Assembly (NCBI RefSeq): GCF_022096995.1
Contig: NZ_JACXGQ010000005.1
Coordinates: 1-64,000, forward strand
Source: Yoonia sp. I 8.24
GTDB taxonomy: Bacteria > Pseudomonadota > Alphaproteobacteria > Rhodobacterales > Rhodobacteraceae
Direction: 5' to 3'
DNA: 64,000 nt
Shown here piece after piece: positions 31,054 to 39,706 of this stretch (position 1 is its first letter; every line of letters begins with the position of its first letter). Made by a program: the position numbers and the translations under genes. The notes below the pieces were generated by a model. That model did no database searches and was not told where the DNA came from. It saw nothing but the letters and a program-made list of their open reading frames with translations.

Positions 31054-31646
31054 TCGTATATCCCCTTTTGTGCGGGAACATTTCCGGGATCTTCTGCATC
31101 CACGCAGACACCTTGATAAGCAGCGAGCCGTCGCGAATAGTGATCGCGCACAAACAGGTTCAGCCCGCAGTGGCAGCACACGAAGGGATCAGTTTCCACC
31201 TCTTCAGTGAACCCTTTGCAATGCACACATTGCATCCGGCGCGCGGTTGACCCGCGATGTTCGGTTTGAATTGATTCAAAAGGCACCCCAGCTTGGGCGG
31301 CCTCGTTGGTCATTTGCCCCATCAGGCTTTCGGTTCCCGAAATATATACCTGAAGCCCCATCTTCGCGTCGCTTAAAACCCGTTTGATCCGTGACAACGC
31401 CGCGTCATAGCTTGGCCCTTCGTAAAATTGCGAAGGGTTCAACGCACGCAGTTTATCTGCGTAGTCAGTACCGCGGGTGATAAAGATGATATGCGCGGCA
31501 GCCATCAATTCAGGCGTCGCAACATCGAGAATTGCTTCGGCCCCTTGTGCATCCGCGACAAACAAATGTGCCTGCCCAACGCGCGGTTCTAAAGTGCCCC
31601 AAACTGGGCGACTTCCAATGCTAGGCGGGAATTCAAACTTTGACAT
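31050..31646 (-). CDS. dmmA: Dimethylamine monooxygenase small subunit with metal-binding knuckle
   Basis: A 198-residue protein. The C-terminus has a rubredoxin/zinc-ribbon-like pair of knuckles: Cys140-x2-Cys143 and Cys157-Cys158-x-Cys160. It begins MSKFEFPPSIGSRPVWGTLE. It is identified as DmmA from its place between dmmD and dmmB and from its size. The metal could be zinc or iron, and an electron-carrier role between DmmB and the haem subunit is possible but unproven. It starts 11 bases after dmmD. Confidence 0.82.
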   Translation of the reverse strand: MSKFEFPPSIGSRPVWGTLEPRVGQAHLFVADAQGAEAILDVATPELMAAAHIIFITRGTDYADKLRALNPSQFYEGPSYDAALSRIKRVLSDAKMGLQVYISGTESLMGQMTNEAAQAGVPFESIQTEHRGSTARRMQCVHCKGFTEEVETDPFVCCHCGLNLFVRDHYSRRLAAYQGVCVDAEDPGNVPAQKGIYE

Positions 31647-31657
31647 GGAACCCCTAC

Positions 31658-32806
31658 CTAACCTTTTGCCGTGCGAATAGCTTTGTCCTTGTCGTAGAAC
31701 GGCATTTCTTCAGCGGTGGCTGCCAGTTCGGTTCCGTCGGGTTGTTTCACCACCAAAGCAGTTCCCGGAACGGCGGCATCTGGCGCAATCCGCGCGATAG
31801 CGACCGAATACCCGTTAAGCTCTGAAGACAGACCATAGGTGATGACACCAATGTCGACACCGTCGCGCAGCACGCGTGCATGCATCTCCATCTGCGCCAT
31901 GCTGTCGGTCAATTGCACGCCATAAATCTTGAACCGCTCTTTGCCTTTCGCGGCATAATGGTTTTCTGATCCGATGAACCCTTCTTTGCCTGGTGACACA
32001 GTGAAGTCGAGCCCAAGTTCCCAGAGCGTGTCGCCACACGGCTCATCCGCAAAGGGGAATGTCTCGGAATTGTCGCCGGGGTAGAACAGCAGGTAGCTTT
32101 CGATGCGCAACATATCGAGTGTCGAGAACTGCACGGGGCGTACGCCCATGTCTTTTCCGGCCTCTAGAATACTATCCCAAAGATGTACGGCGTCCTTGGC
32201 GCGGCAGAAAATCTCGTATCCGCGTTCACCCGTGTAGCCTGTCCGCGATATCATGACATCGCGGCCGTAAAGACGGGTCTGAATCAGGCCAAAATAAGCC
32301 AAATTGCGAATGCTCGGAATTTCCTGTGCGAGCAGATCAACAGCGACTGGCCCTTGCAGTGACATGTCGTGCAGATCGTCGTCAAACAAGATCTCACAGT
32401 TTTTACCCGCCGCCACAGAAGCCAGCTGTTCCATACCCGTTCCAGTGCCATGCACAACGAGCCAAGAATTCACCGCGATGTGGTAGATGATACAATCATC
32501 AATGAACTTACCCTCGCTGTTGAGGATTGACGCATAGGTCGACCGACCCGGCGCGATTTTTTCGACATTGCGCGTGGTGACCCGGTCAATGACATAGGCG
32601 GCATCCGCCCCCACGACATGAACTTTCTTTAGCCCAGAGACATCCATAAGCCCCGCCTTGGTGCGGATTGCTTCGTAATCAGCTTTGGCGCGTTCTGGGG
32701 TGTCGTCGTAGAACCAAGCGGTTCCCATGCCGTTCCAATCTTCCAATTCGCCGCCAATTTCAGCGTGGCGATGCGCAAGCGCGGATGCTCTCCAAAGAAT
32801 AGCCAT
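31658..32806 (-). CDS. dmmD: GcvT-like tetrahydrofolate-dependent subunit of the dimethylamine system
   Basis: A 382-residue aminomethyltransferase-fold protein. It has the N-terminal ERAKADYEAIRTKAGLMDVS pattern and the TGYTGERGYEIF block common to GcvT, DMSP demethylase (DmdA) and sarcosine-oxidase domains. Position at the head of dmmABC identifies it as DmmD rather than DmdA. It probably receives the formaldehyde-level C1 unit on tetrahydrofolate. It is the first gene of the dmmDABC operon, downstream of the amtB unit on the same strand but behind a terminator. Confidence 0.85.
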   Translation of the reverse strand: MAILWRASALAHRHAEIGGELEDWNGMGTAWFYDDTPERAKADYEAIRTKAGLMDVSGLKKVHVVGADAAYVIDRVTTRNVEKIAPGRSTYASILNSEGKFIDDCIIYHIAVNSWLVVHGTGTGMEQLASVAAGKNCEILFDDDLHDMSLQGPVAVDLLAQEIPSIRNLAYFGLIQTRLYGRDVMISRTGYTGERGYEIFCRAKDAVHLWDSILEAGKDMGVRPVQFSTLDMLRIESYLLFYPGDNSETFPFADEPCGDTLWELGLDFTVSPGKEGFIGSENHYAAKGKERFKIYGVQLTDSMAQMEMHARVLRDGVDIGVITYGLSSELNGYSVAIARIAPDAAVPGTALVVKQPDGTELAATAEEMPFYDKDKAIRTAKG

Positions 32807-32827
32807 TTTTGTCCCCTGTCGGTATTT

Positions 32828-32879
32828 GTTTAATCAGATTGAGACTCAGCCCTATCCAAAAATCAAGACTGATATTAAA
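32828..32879. promoter_or_regulatory. Repeat elements in front of dmmD
   Basis: GTTTAATCAG (32828-32837) and CTGATATTAAA (32869-32879) form a near inverted repeat. Both elements also appear, with similar spacing, upstream of mgdA (23108-23115 and 23142-23152). A shared regulator site is suggested, most simply for the XRE-cupin protein, but two occurrences could be coincidence in A/T-rich spacer DNA. Confidence 0.4.
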
Positions 32880-32896
32880 ATAAGTTTCCTATCAGG

Positions 32897-32925
32897 CAAA
32901 AAGGGCCCGCGTAACGGGCCCCTTG
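32897..32925 (-). terminator. Terminator after the amtB-small ORF unit
   Basis: GGGCCCG at 32903-32909 pairs with CGGGCCC further right (about 32915-32921). The minus strand then carries five U. It lies 18-40 bases after the stop of the 56-residue ORF and separates it from dmmD. Confidence 0.75.
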
Positions 32926-32942
32926 CATCTTTATTCAGCGAC

Positions 32943-33113
32943 TTACTTATACTTCGCGTATTTCGCAGCTTCGGCCTTTTGACCAATCACCAAGGCAGCG
33001 ATGCACAAAATGATCGAGATGACAGTGAAAATGCCTGGCATGGCGCTCCCGTATCCCATGAAGATTGGACCGGAAACACCGTCCCATGTCGCGTTTTCAA
33101 ATGGAAATCCCAT
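32943..33113 (-). CDS. Small membrane protein encoded behind amtB (56 aa)
   Basis: A 57-codon frame from ATG 33111-33113 to TAA 32943-32945, read from the sequence because it is below common size limits. A strong AAAGGAG site precedes the ATG. The peptide begins MGFPFENATWDGVSGPIFMG, has one hydrophobic helix (PGIFTVISIILCIAALVIG) and a basic tail (KAEAAKYAKYK). It starts 28 bases after the amtB stop on the same strand, so it is likely co-transcribed. A role as an AmtB accessory or single-span membrane peptide is a guess; I do not recognise a family. Confidence 0.78.
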   Translation of the reverse strand: MGFPFENATWDGVSGPIFMGYGSAMPGIFTVISIILCIAALVIGQKAEAAKYAKYK

Positions 33114-33141
33114 AGATTTTCTCCTTTGTTAGATTTCAAGT

Positions 33142-34551
33142 TTAGCTTGCAGCAGGGGCAGATACTGGAATGCCCTCTGGGTAGGCTTGAGCAGGTACTT
33201 TGACCGTATCCAAACCAGCGATTTCAGCGGCTTCTGGAACGCGCAACATGCCGAACATCTTCAGAATGAAGGATGTGACATAGCCCGTACCAAGGCCGAG
33301 TGCGATAAAGACAACGGAGCCGACAAATTGACCAATAAGGTTAATAGTCGGGGCGTCTGGACCGCCCAATGCAGGGTAACCAGCGGCTGTAACGCCAAGG
33401 ATCAGCATGCCGTAAATGCCGACAGTCCCGTGCACCGTAACCGCGCCAACAGCGTCATCAATGCCGAATTTCTCGAGCACTGTAGCAGCCGGTTTCAGCA
33501 ATACACCCGCGCCAACAGCGATGATGAATGCAAGACCGGGCCAGTAAAGGTCCAAGCCAGACGCCGTCGAAATGATCCCGGCCAAAGCGCCAGACATCAT
33601 CCAGAACGGATCCTTCGTAAATACCCAAGCGCCAATGATACCGCCACCGATGGCCATTAAGACGTTGAATGCCAAAGCGCCAAGATTTGTTGGCGTGCCA
33701 TAGATCGTTGAGTAGTTTCCACCCCACGACCAAGCTTCGCCACCAACAACGACGCAGCCCATCAAGAAGCCCCAGAAACCGACAATGATGATCATCAGAC
33801 CAGTTGCGGTTAGTGGCATGTTGTGCCCCGGAAGATCGTTCGCGGTGCCGTCTTCGTTAAATTTCCCGATCCGTGGCCCAAGGTTGATAAGGACACCCAA
33901 CGCAAAGAAAGCAGCAACCGCGTGCACGAGACCGGCCGCGCCAAAGTCATGCACGCCCCATTGCTGAACCAACCAGCCATCAGCATGCCAAGCCCAAGCG
34001 GCAGCAATCGTCCAGCTAAAGCCGCCCAACACGATTGCGCAGATCACAAAGCCAACAGTCTGGATGCGTTCAATCACCGCACCTGACATGATTGACGCAG
34101 TTGTCGCGGCGAACAGTGCAAACGCGCCCCAGAAAACACCGTCAATCTGGTCTTCGGTGTTTGGCCCCATGTAGGCAGCACTTTCACCCCAGCCCCATGC
34201 GATGGCATTGGCATATGCCGCACCGGAAATCCCGTTCGGTCCTTCGGATAAAGTCAGACCTGTTGGGAAACCCCAATAGACCCACCAACCAAAGAAGTAG
34301 AATGCCGGAATAACAAACGCAAAAGCGAGAATGTTTTTTACACCCGACGACAGCGCGTTCTTGGCACGTGATGCGCCCATCTCATAGGCCAGAAAGCCGG
34401 CGTGAATGATGATCATCAGCGGGATGGTTAAGTAATAGTAAAGCTCTGCGAACATCGTGTTCGTCAGATTGCCTTTCGTTTCTATGGCAGCGACCTGCGC
34501 TGCAAGTTCGGCGAGTTGTTCTTCCACGGTTTCGTTCCCTTGTCGGTTCAT
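33142..34551 (-). CDS. amtB: Ammonium transporter
   Basis: A 469-residue Amt/MEP/Rh channel with 11 or more hydrophobic helices. Typical segments are DFGAAGLVHAVAAFFALGVL and DDAVGAVTVHGTVGIYGMLI, the latter holding the pore histidine region. The start MNRQGNETVEEQLAELAAQV at 34551 is likely; an open extension of 17 codons lies upstream. An N-terminal coiled-coil-like segment precedes helix 1. Placed divergently from mgsA, it probably recovers or imports ammonium or methylammonium linked to the amine pathway. Confidence 0.93.
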   Translation of the reverse strand: MNRQGNETVEEQLAELAAQVAAIETKGNLTNTMFAELYYYLTIPLMIIIHAGFLAYEMGASRAKNALSSGVKNILAFAFVIPAFYFFGWWVYWGFPTGLTLSEGPNGISGAAYANAIAWGWGESAAYMGPNTEDQIDGVFWGAFALFAATTASIMSGAVIERIQTVGFVICAIVLGGFSWTIAAAWAWHADGWLVQQWGVHDFGAAGLVHAVAAFFALGVLINLGPRIGKFNEDGTANDLPGHNMPLTATGLMIIIVGFWGFLMGCVVVGGEAWSWGGNYSTIYGTPTNLGALAFNVLMAIGGGIIGAWVFTKDPFWMMSGALAGIISTASGLDLYWPGLAFIIAVGAGVLLKPAATVLEKFGIDDAVGAVTVHGTVGIYGMLILGVTAAGYPALGGPDAPTINLIGQFVGSVVFIALGLGTGYVTSFILKMFGMLRVPEAAEIAGLDTVKVPAQAYPEGIPVSAPAAS

Positions 34552-34738
34552 GTTGCATTTTATCGGCCTCTTACAGGCGGGCCGCTTCTTAAAATGAACC
34601 ACGCCATTTTTAATCTGACCAGATATTTTTTACCTGTAGTGAAAATTAGTTTCCCAACAGTTGATCCCCCTGTAACGTGATGTTAGCGTCGGATTCGATC
34701 AACCTGCGCTGTGCAGGACATTAAACAAGGGTGGCAAT

Positions 34739-35665
34739 ATGTGTGGAATTGTCGGGTTATTCCTGAAAGACAAAGCGCTTGAACCGCAACTCGGTTCTTT
34801 GCTGACGAAAATGCTCATCACGATGACAGATCGTGGACCAGATAGCGCGGGCATCGCAATTTATTCTGATAATTCAATAGGTAATGCAAAACTTGTCGTG
34901 CAATCAGACACGCCAGAATTGGACTTTGCAGGGCTGACTGACGCCCTAATTGAGGCCATCGGCGCGCCTGTGACGATGAAAATCGCAAGCACCCATGCGG
35001 TTTTAAATGTCCCGCAAAGCGCGCTTGAAACTGCGCGCGCTGCACTCAAAACAATTAATCCTGCACTTCGGATTATGAGTCGCGGTGGTTCACTTGAGAT
35101 TTATAAAGAGGTTGGCCTGCCTAAAGATGTGGCAGCTCGCTTTGAGATTGGGCAGATGTCAGGCAGTCACGGGATTGGTCACACGCGTATGGCCACAGAA
35201 TCAGCTGTCACAACAATGGGCGCGCACCCCTTTAATACAGGTGATGACCAATGCCTTGTTCACAACGGATCTTTGTCAAACCACGCCAGTCTACGTCGCA
35301 AATTGCGTCGTGAAGGCATCCACATCGAAACAGAAAACGACACCGAAGTTGGCGCTGCCTATTTGACGTGGCAAATGCAAAACGGCGCGACCTTAGGGGA
35401 AGCCTTGGAAAGCAGTCTCGACGATCTTGATGGTTTTTTCACCTTCGTCGTCGGCACCAAAGACGGCTTTGGCGTCGTGCGCGATCCAATTGCCTGCAAG
35501 CCCGCTGTCATGGCGGAAACAGATCAATACGTGGCTTTCGGATCTGAATACCGCGCGTTGGTTGACCTGCCCGGTATCGAAGACGCCCGCGTTTGGGAAC
35601 CCGAACCAGCAACAGTCTATTTCTGGAGCCACGCCGACCAGCCAACACAAGAGAAAGCAGCGTAG
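34739..35665 (+). CDS. mgsA: N-methylglutamate synthase amidotransferase subunit
   Basis: A 308-residue class II glutamine amidotransferase domain. The N-terminal Cys2 (MCGIVGLFLKD) is the nucleophile, with TDRGPDSAG and GHTRMATESAVTTMGAHPF as the family blocks. It resembles the glutaminase part of glutamate synthase. In MgsABC it acts on gamma-glutamylmethylamide, releasing methylamine for transfer to 2-oxoglutarate and giving N-methylglutamate. It ends exactly where mgsB begins. Confidence 0.9.
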   Translation: MCGIVGLFLKDKALEPQLGSLLTKMLITMTDRGPDSAGIAIYSDNSIGNAKLVVQSDTPELDFAGLTDALIEAIGAPVTMKIASTHAVLNVPQSALETARAALKTINPALRIMSRGGSLEIYKEVGLPKDVAARFEIGQMSGSHGIGHTRMATESAVTTMGAHPFNTGDDQCLVHNGSLSNHASLRRKLRREGIHIETENDTEVGAAYLTWQMQNGATLGEALESSLDDLDGFFTFVVGTKDGFGVVRDPIACKPAVMAETDQYVAFGSEYRALVDLPGIEDARVWEPEPATVYFWSHADQPTQEKAA

Positions 35666-36343
35666 ATGCAAACACTAGATATGGCGGACATCGCGCTACG
35701 CGAGATGAATGCAACCCTGCATGCGCAGGCGGAAACCACCAATCAGACCGCTTGGGAAATCGTAAATCCGAAAGGCGCACATGCGATCGCATGTGGTTTA
35801 GACGCCCCGATCGAAGTCACCGTAAAAGGGTCAACCGGGTACTATTGCGCCGGCATGAACAAGCAAGCGACGATCAATATCAAAGGGTCTGCGGGACCCG
35901 GCGTCGCTGAAAACATGATGAGCGGCACCGTCGTCATTGATGGGGACGCAAGCCAATATGCTGGGGCAACAGGCCACGGCGGATTGCTGGTAATCAAAGG
36001 CAACGCATCATCGCGCTGCGGTATTTCGATGAAAGGCATCGATATTGTCGTGCATGGCAACATCGGGCACATGTCCGCCTTTATGGCGCAATCTGGCAAC
36101 CTTGTGGTTTGCGGTGACGCTGGCGACGCCTTGGGCGATAGTCTTTATGAGGCGCGGTTGTTTGTGCGCGGGTCTGTCAAATCCCTCGGTGCGGATTGCA
36201 TCGAAAAAGAGATGCGCCCCGAACACCTCGCGATCCTTGCCAATCTGCTGGAACAGGCAGGCGCGGACGCCAAACCCGAAGAGTTCAAACGCTACGGATC
36301 GGCCCGCGAACTTTATACCTTCAAGATCGACAATGCGTACTAA
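35666..36343 (+). CDS. mgsB: N-methylglutamate synthase GXGXG subunit
   Basis: A 225-residue protein built of the glutamate-synthase GXGXG beta-helix. Repeats include GSTGYYCAGMNKQATINIKG, GSAGPGVAENMMSGTVVIDG and GDAGDALGDSLYEARLFVRG. It corresponds to the C-terminal structural domain of GltB and is the second subunit of MgsABC. It is adjacent to mgsA with no gap and to mgsC by nine bases. Confidence 0.9.
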   Translation: MQTLDMADIALREMNATLHAQAETTNQTAWEIVNPKGAHAIACGLDAPIEVTVKGSTGYYCAGMNKQATINIKGSAGPGVAENMMSGTVVIDGDASQYAGATGHGGLLVIKGNASSRCGISMKGIDIVVHGNIGHMSAFMAQSGNLVVCGDAGDALGDSLYEARLFVRGSVKSLGADCIEKEMRPEHLAILANLLEQAGADAKPEEFKRYGSARELYTFKIDNAY

Positions 36344-36352
36344 GGAACAGCC

Positions 36353-37696
36353 ATGACTGACACATCAAACGGCGCTCCCCTAACTGCGCCCATTCAATCC
36401 GCCACTTTTTCAAACCCCATCAACGCTGAAATTCGCCGCGCGGCGGCGACCGGCATCTATGACATTCGCGGCGGCGGCGCAAAACGCAAAGTACCGCATT
36501 TCGATGATCTGCTATTTTTGGGGGCGTCGATCTCGCGCTATCCTCTCGAAGGGTACCGCGAAAAATGCGAAACCTCCGTAAGCCTTGGCACGCGTTTTGC
36601 TAAGAACCCCATTGAACTGGATATTCCGATCACGATCGCGGGCATGTCTTTTGGTGCGCTTTCGGGCGCCGCAAAAGAGGCTCTAGGACGCGGCGCCACG
36701 CTTGCGGGCACATCAACCACCACGGGCGATGGCGGCATGACAAGCGAAGAACGCGGCCATTCCAATAAATTGGTCTATCAATATCTCCCGTCGCGTTACG
36801 GCATGAACCCCGACGACCTACGCCGCGCCGACGCGATTGAAATCGTTGTTGGCCAAGGTGCGAAACCCGGTGGCGGGGGTATGTTGCTTGGTCAAAAGAT
36901 CAGCGACCGCGTTGCTGAAATGCGCAACCTCCCGAAAGGCATCGATCAACGGTCTGCCTGCCGCCACCCGGATTGGACCGGCCCTGATGATCTTGAAATC
37001 AAAATCCTTGAACTGCGCGAAATTACCAGCTGGAAGGTCCCAATCTATATCAAAGTCGGCGGCGCACGCCCCTATTTTGACACGACGCTGGCCGTGAAAG
37101 CAGGCGCGGATGTCGTTGTGCTTGATGGAATGCAAGGCGGGACGGCCGCAACACAAGATGTATTCATTGAAAACGTCGGCCAACCGATTTTGGCCTGTAT
37201 CCGCGAATCCGTTCGCGCGCTGCAAGACCTCGGCATGCACCGCGAAGTGCAGCTTGTTGTGTCAGGCGGCATCCGCACCGGCGCGGATGTGGCCAAGGCC
37301 ATGGCAATGGGCGCTGATGCCGTCGCCATCGGCACCGCGGCCCTGATTGCCTTGGGCGATAACGACCCAAAATGGGAAGCCGAGTATAATGTACTAGGCA
37401 CCACCGCCGGCGCCTATGATGATTGGCACGAAGGACGCGATCCGGCAGGCATCACCACCCAAGACCCCGAACTGATGAAACGGTTCGATCCGATTGAAGG
37501 TGGTCGACGTTTGAATAACTACCTTAAAGTGATGACGCTTGAAGCCCAGACAATCGCACGCGCCTGCGGTAAAAACCACTTGCACAACCTAGAACCAGAA
37601 GACCTTTGCGCGCTGACAATGGAAGCTGCCGCAATGGCAAAAATCCCACTTGCTGGCACCGACTGGTATCCGGGCAAACCGGGTACTGGCTACTAA
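36353..37696 (+). CDS. mgsC: N-methylglutamate synthase FMN-binding subunit
   Basis: A 447-residue glutamate-synthase central/FMN domain. PITIAGMSFGALSGAAKEAL, GAKPGGGGMLLGQKI and the TIM-barrel segment GADVVVLDGMQGGTAATQDV are characteristic. Near the C-terminus the iron-sulfur cysteine cluster of full GltB is not evident. It forms the synthase site where the released methylamine adds to 2-oxoglutarate. A hairpin with a T-rich tail follows before gmaS. Confidence 0.9.
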   Translation: MTDTSNGAPLTAPIQSATFSNPINAEIRRAAATGIYDIRGGGAKRKVPHFDDLLFLGASISRYPLEGYREKCETSVSLGTRFAKNPIELDIPITIAGMSFGALSGAAKEALGRGATLAGTSTTTGDGGMTSEERGHSNKLVYQYLPSRYGMNPDDLRRADAIEIVVGQGAKPGGGGMLLGQKISDRVAEMRNLPKGIDQRSACRHPDWTGPDDLEIKILELREITSWKVPIYIKVGGARPYFDTTLAVKAGADVVVLDGMQGGTAATQDVFIENVGQPILACIRESVRALQDLGMHREVQLVVSGGIRTGADVAKAMAMGADAVAIGTAALIALGDNDPKWEAEYNVLGTTAGAYDDWHEGRDPAGITTQDPELMKRFDPIEGGRRLNNYLKVMTLEAQTIARACGKNHLHNLEPEDLCALTMEAAAMAKIPLAGTDWYPGKPGTGY

Positions 37697-37705
37697 TTAC
37701 GAATA

Positions 37706-37738
37706 GGGCGCGGCCAATCATGGCACGCGCCCTTCTTT
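37706..37738 (+). terminator. Hairpin between mgsC and gmaS
   Basis: GGGCGCG (37706-37712) pairs with CGCGCCC (37726-37732) and is followed by TTCTTTAT. It is a modest intrinsic terminator or attenuator ahead of gmaS, which could reduce gmaS readthrough from the mgs operon. Confidence 0.55.
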
Positions 37739-37764
37739 ATAAAATGACGACAGGGAATAACACG

Positions 37765-39090
37765 ATGGCAACAGACCTCGCAAAATTCGCCGAAGACAAC
37801 GGCGTCAAATACTTCATGATTAGTTTCACCGACCTATTCGGCGGCCAAAGGGCCAAGTTGGTGCCCGCACGGGCCATCGCAGACATGCAAGAAGACGGTG
37901 CTGGGTTTGCAGGGTTCGCCACATGGCTTGACCTGACCCCTGCGCACCCAGACATGCTGGCCGTTCCTGATCCAGAGGCGGTGATTATCCTACCGTGGAA
38001 CCGCGAAATTGCGTGGGTGCCCGCCGATTGCGTCATGGAAGGCGAACCCGTTGCCCAAGCCCCCCGCAATGTTTTGCGCCGTTTGATTAATGAGGCCGCC
38101 GAAGAAGGCATGCGTGTCAAAACCGGCATCGAGGCTGAGTTCTTTTTGCTCACACCCGATGGCGAACAGATCAGCGACCCCTTCGATACCGCGGCCAAAC
38201 CTTGCTATGATCAACAAGCCTTTATGCGCCGCCTTGAAGTGATCCAAGAGATCAGCGATCACATGCTGGAACTTGGATGGAACCCCTATCAAAACGACCA
38301 CGAAGACGCGAACGGTCAGTGGGAAATGAACTGGGATTACGACGACGCGCTGGCTACGGCGGACAAGCACAGCTTCTTTAAGTTCATGGTCAAAACCGTT
38401 GCCGAAAAATACGGCTACCGTGCGACGTTTATGCCCAAACCTGTAGAGGGTCTGACAGGCAATGGCTGTCACGCGCATATTTCAGTGTGGGATCTGGACG
38501 GCAAAACCAACGTCTTCGCGATTGAACCCAACGACAGCAGCCAAACCGCTGAACTTGGGCTATCTGAGCAAGGACGGTATTTCCTTGGCGGGATCATGAA
38601 GCATGCAAGTGCGCTGCCCGCAATCACCAACCCAACCGTCAACAGCTACAAGCGGATCAACGCGCCGCGTACAACGTCTGGCGCGACTTGGGCCCCCAAT
38701 ACCGTCACATGGACAGGCAACAACCGCACGCACATGGTCCGTGTTCCCGGTCCTGGCCGTTTTGAATTGCGGCTGCCCGACGGCGCGGTGAACCCTTATC
38801 TTTTGCAGGCGGTCATCATTGCAGCAGGCCTGTCAGGTGTCCGTAGCGAAGCCGATCCGGGCAAACGCTATGACATCGACATGTACGCCGAAGGCTACAA
38901 AGTACGCGGGGCACCAAAACTGCCACTGAACATGCTGGATGCATTGCGCGCTTTTGACAAAGACAAAGGTCTTAAGGCTGCAATGGGCGCGGAATTCTCA
39001 ACATCCTTCATCAAAATGAAGATACAGGAATGGGATAGTTTCGTAGGTTACTTCAGCCAATGGGAAAAACAGAACACATTGGACATCTGA
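37765..39090 (+). CDS. gmaS: Gamma-glutamylmethylamide synthetase
   Basis: A 441-residue glutamine-synthetase-fold ligase. It begins MATDLAKFAEDNGVKYFMIS. The active-site blocks are GIEAEFFLLTPDG, DHEDANGQWEMNWDY and MPKPVEGLTGNGCHAHISVW. Its location with mgsABC identifies it as GmaS, which joins methylamine to glutamate with ATP. Ordinary GlnA is longer and lies with glnB. The ATG at 37765 is chosen; MTTGNN at 37744 would add seven residues. Confidence 0.9.
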   Translation: MATDLAKFAEDNGVKYFMISFTDLFGGQRAKLVPARAIADMQEDGAGFAGFATWLDLTPAHPDMLAVPDPEAVIILPWNREIAWVPADCVMEGEPVAQAPRNVLRRLINEAAEEGMRVKTGIEAEFFLLTPDGEQISDPFDTAAKPCYDQQAFMRRLEVIQEISDHMLELGWNPYQNDHEDANGQWEMNWDYDDALATADKHSFFKFMVKTVAEKYGYRATFMPKPVEGLTGNGCHAHISVWDLDGKTNVFAIEPNDSSQTAELGLSEQGRYFLGGIMKHASALPAITNPTVNSYKRINAPRTTSGATWAPNTVTWTGNNRTHMVRVPGPGRFELRLPDGAVNPYLLQAVIIAAGLSGVRSEADPGKRYDIDMYAEGYKVRGAPKLPLNMLDALRAFDKDKGLKAAMGAEFSTSFIKMKIQEWDSFVGYFSQWEKQNTLDI

Positions 39091-39105
39091 TCTAATATCA
39101 TAAAC

Positions 39106-39137
39106 GAAGGCGGTTGGCGCAAATACGCCAACCGCGA
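39106..39137. terminator. Hairpin between convergent gmaS and a membrane-protein gene
   Basis: A perfect 10-bp stem GCGGTTGGCG (39110-39119) pairs with its complement at 39126-39135 across a six-base loop. T-runs on either side are weak. It lies between two convergent genes and may end both. Confidence 0.6.
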
Positions 39138-39139
39138 TC

Positions 39140-39547
39140 CTAGCGCAGCCAACCGCGAGTCCGTGATGCGACCGAAAGCCAAAGCAAAATAGCCGCCACC
39201 ACGCCCGACACACCCGTGCTCAAAATAGCTTCGCTCGCAAGACCGAGCGCCATCACACCGTACACAAACGTCGCCAGCGCCCCGACCAAAGCAAGGCCAA
39301 GAACCTGCACCGCGACCGCGCGGCGCAGCAACAACAAGATGCACCCGACAGCGCCACCAAACACGGCAACAGCAAAGCTTGCCGTCGCCCAAACGGGCCG
39401 CTGCATGACTAAATCATGATAGCGGTCGGGTAATTGCGCTACGAAATCAGCGTCAGTTTGCATGATGAAATTCAGGCAGCCCATCAAGCTCCAGATCAAC
39501 CCCATCACGGCGATCGACCAATAGCTCCACTTTGGTTTTTCCATCAT
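39140..39547 (-). CDS. Small four-helix membrane protein
   Basis: A 135-residue protein with four hydrophobic segments and a basic C-terminus (LSVASRTRGWLR). AAGGA precedes the ATG pair at 39544-39547, giving MMEKPKWSYWSIAVMGLIWS; an upstream extension is not supported. I do not recognise a family. It sits between gmaS and tmm on the opposite strand, inside the amine island, but nothing in the sequence shows a link to amine metabolism. Confidence 0.72.
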   Translation of the reverse strand: MMEKPKWSYWSIAVMGLIWSLMGCLNFIMQTDADFVAQLPDRYHDLVMQRPVWATASFAVAVFGGAVGCILLLLRRAVAVQVLGLALVGALATFVYGVMALGLASEAILSTGVSGVVAAILLWLSVASRTRGWLR

Positions 39548-39706
39548 GTGTCCTTTCCCAACTTCACTACCAGTAACGCAGCACAAACCGGGATCAAAGC
39601 AAATTTACGTTCACGAACTGCTTAAGTTTTGTTCACCCATAAGAATAATTATTGACTTAAGGTGATCATCGCGGTGCAATCTGACAAACGAAAAAAGGAT
39701 TCCCAG

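Noticed and set aside
31658..32806. DMSP demethylase dmdA
   Set aside because: The GcvT-like fold alone does not separate DmdA from DmmD; coupling to dmmABC decides for DmmD.
34739..37696. Glutamate synthase large chain split into three genes
   Set aside because: The three pieces match MgsABC, and gmaS follows; normal gltB would be one gene with gltD nearby.
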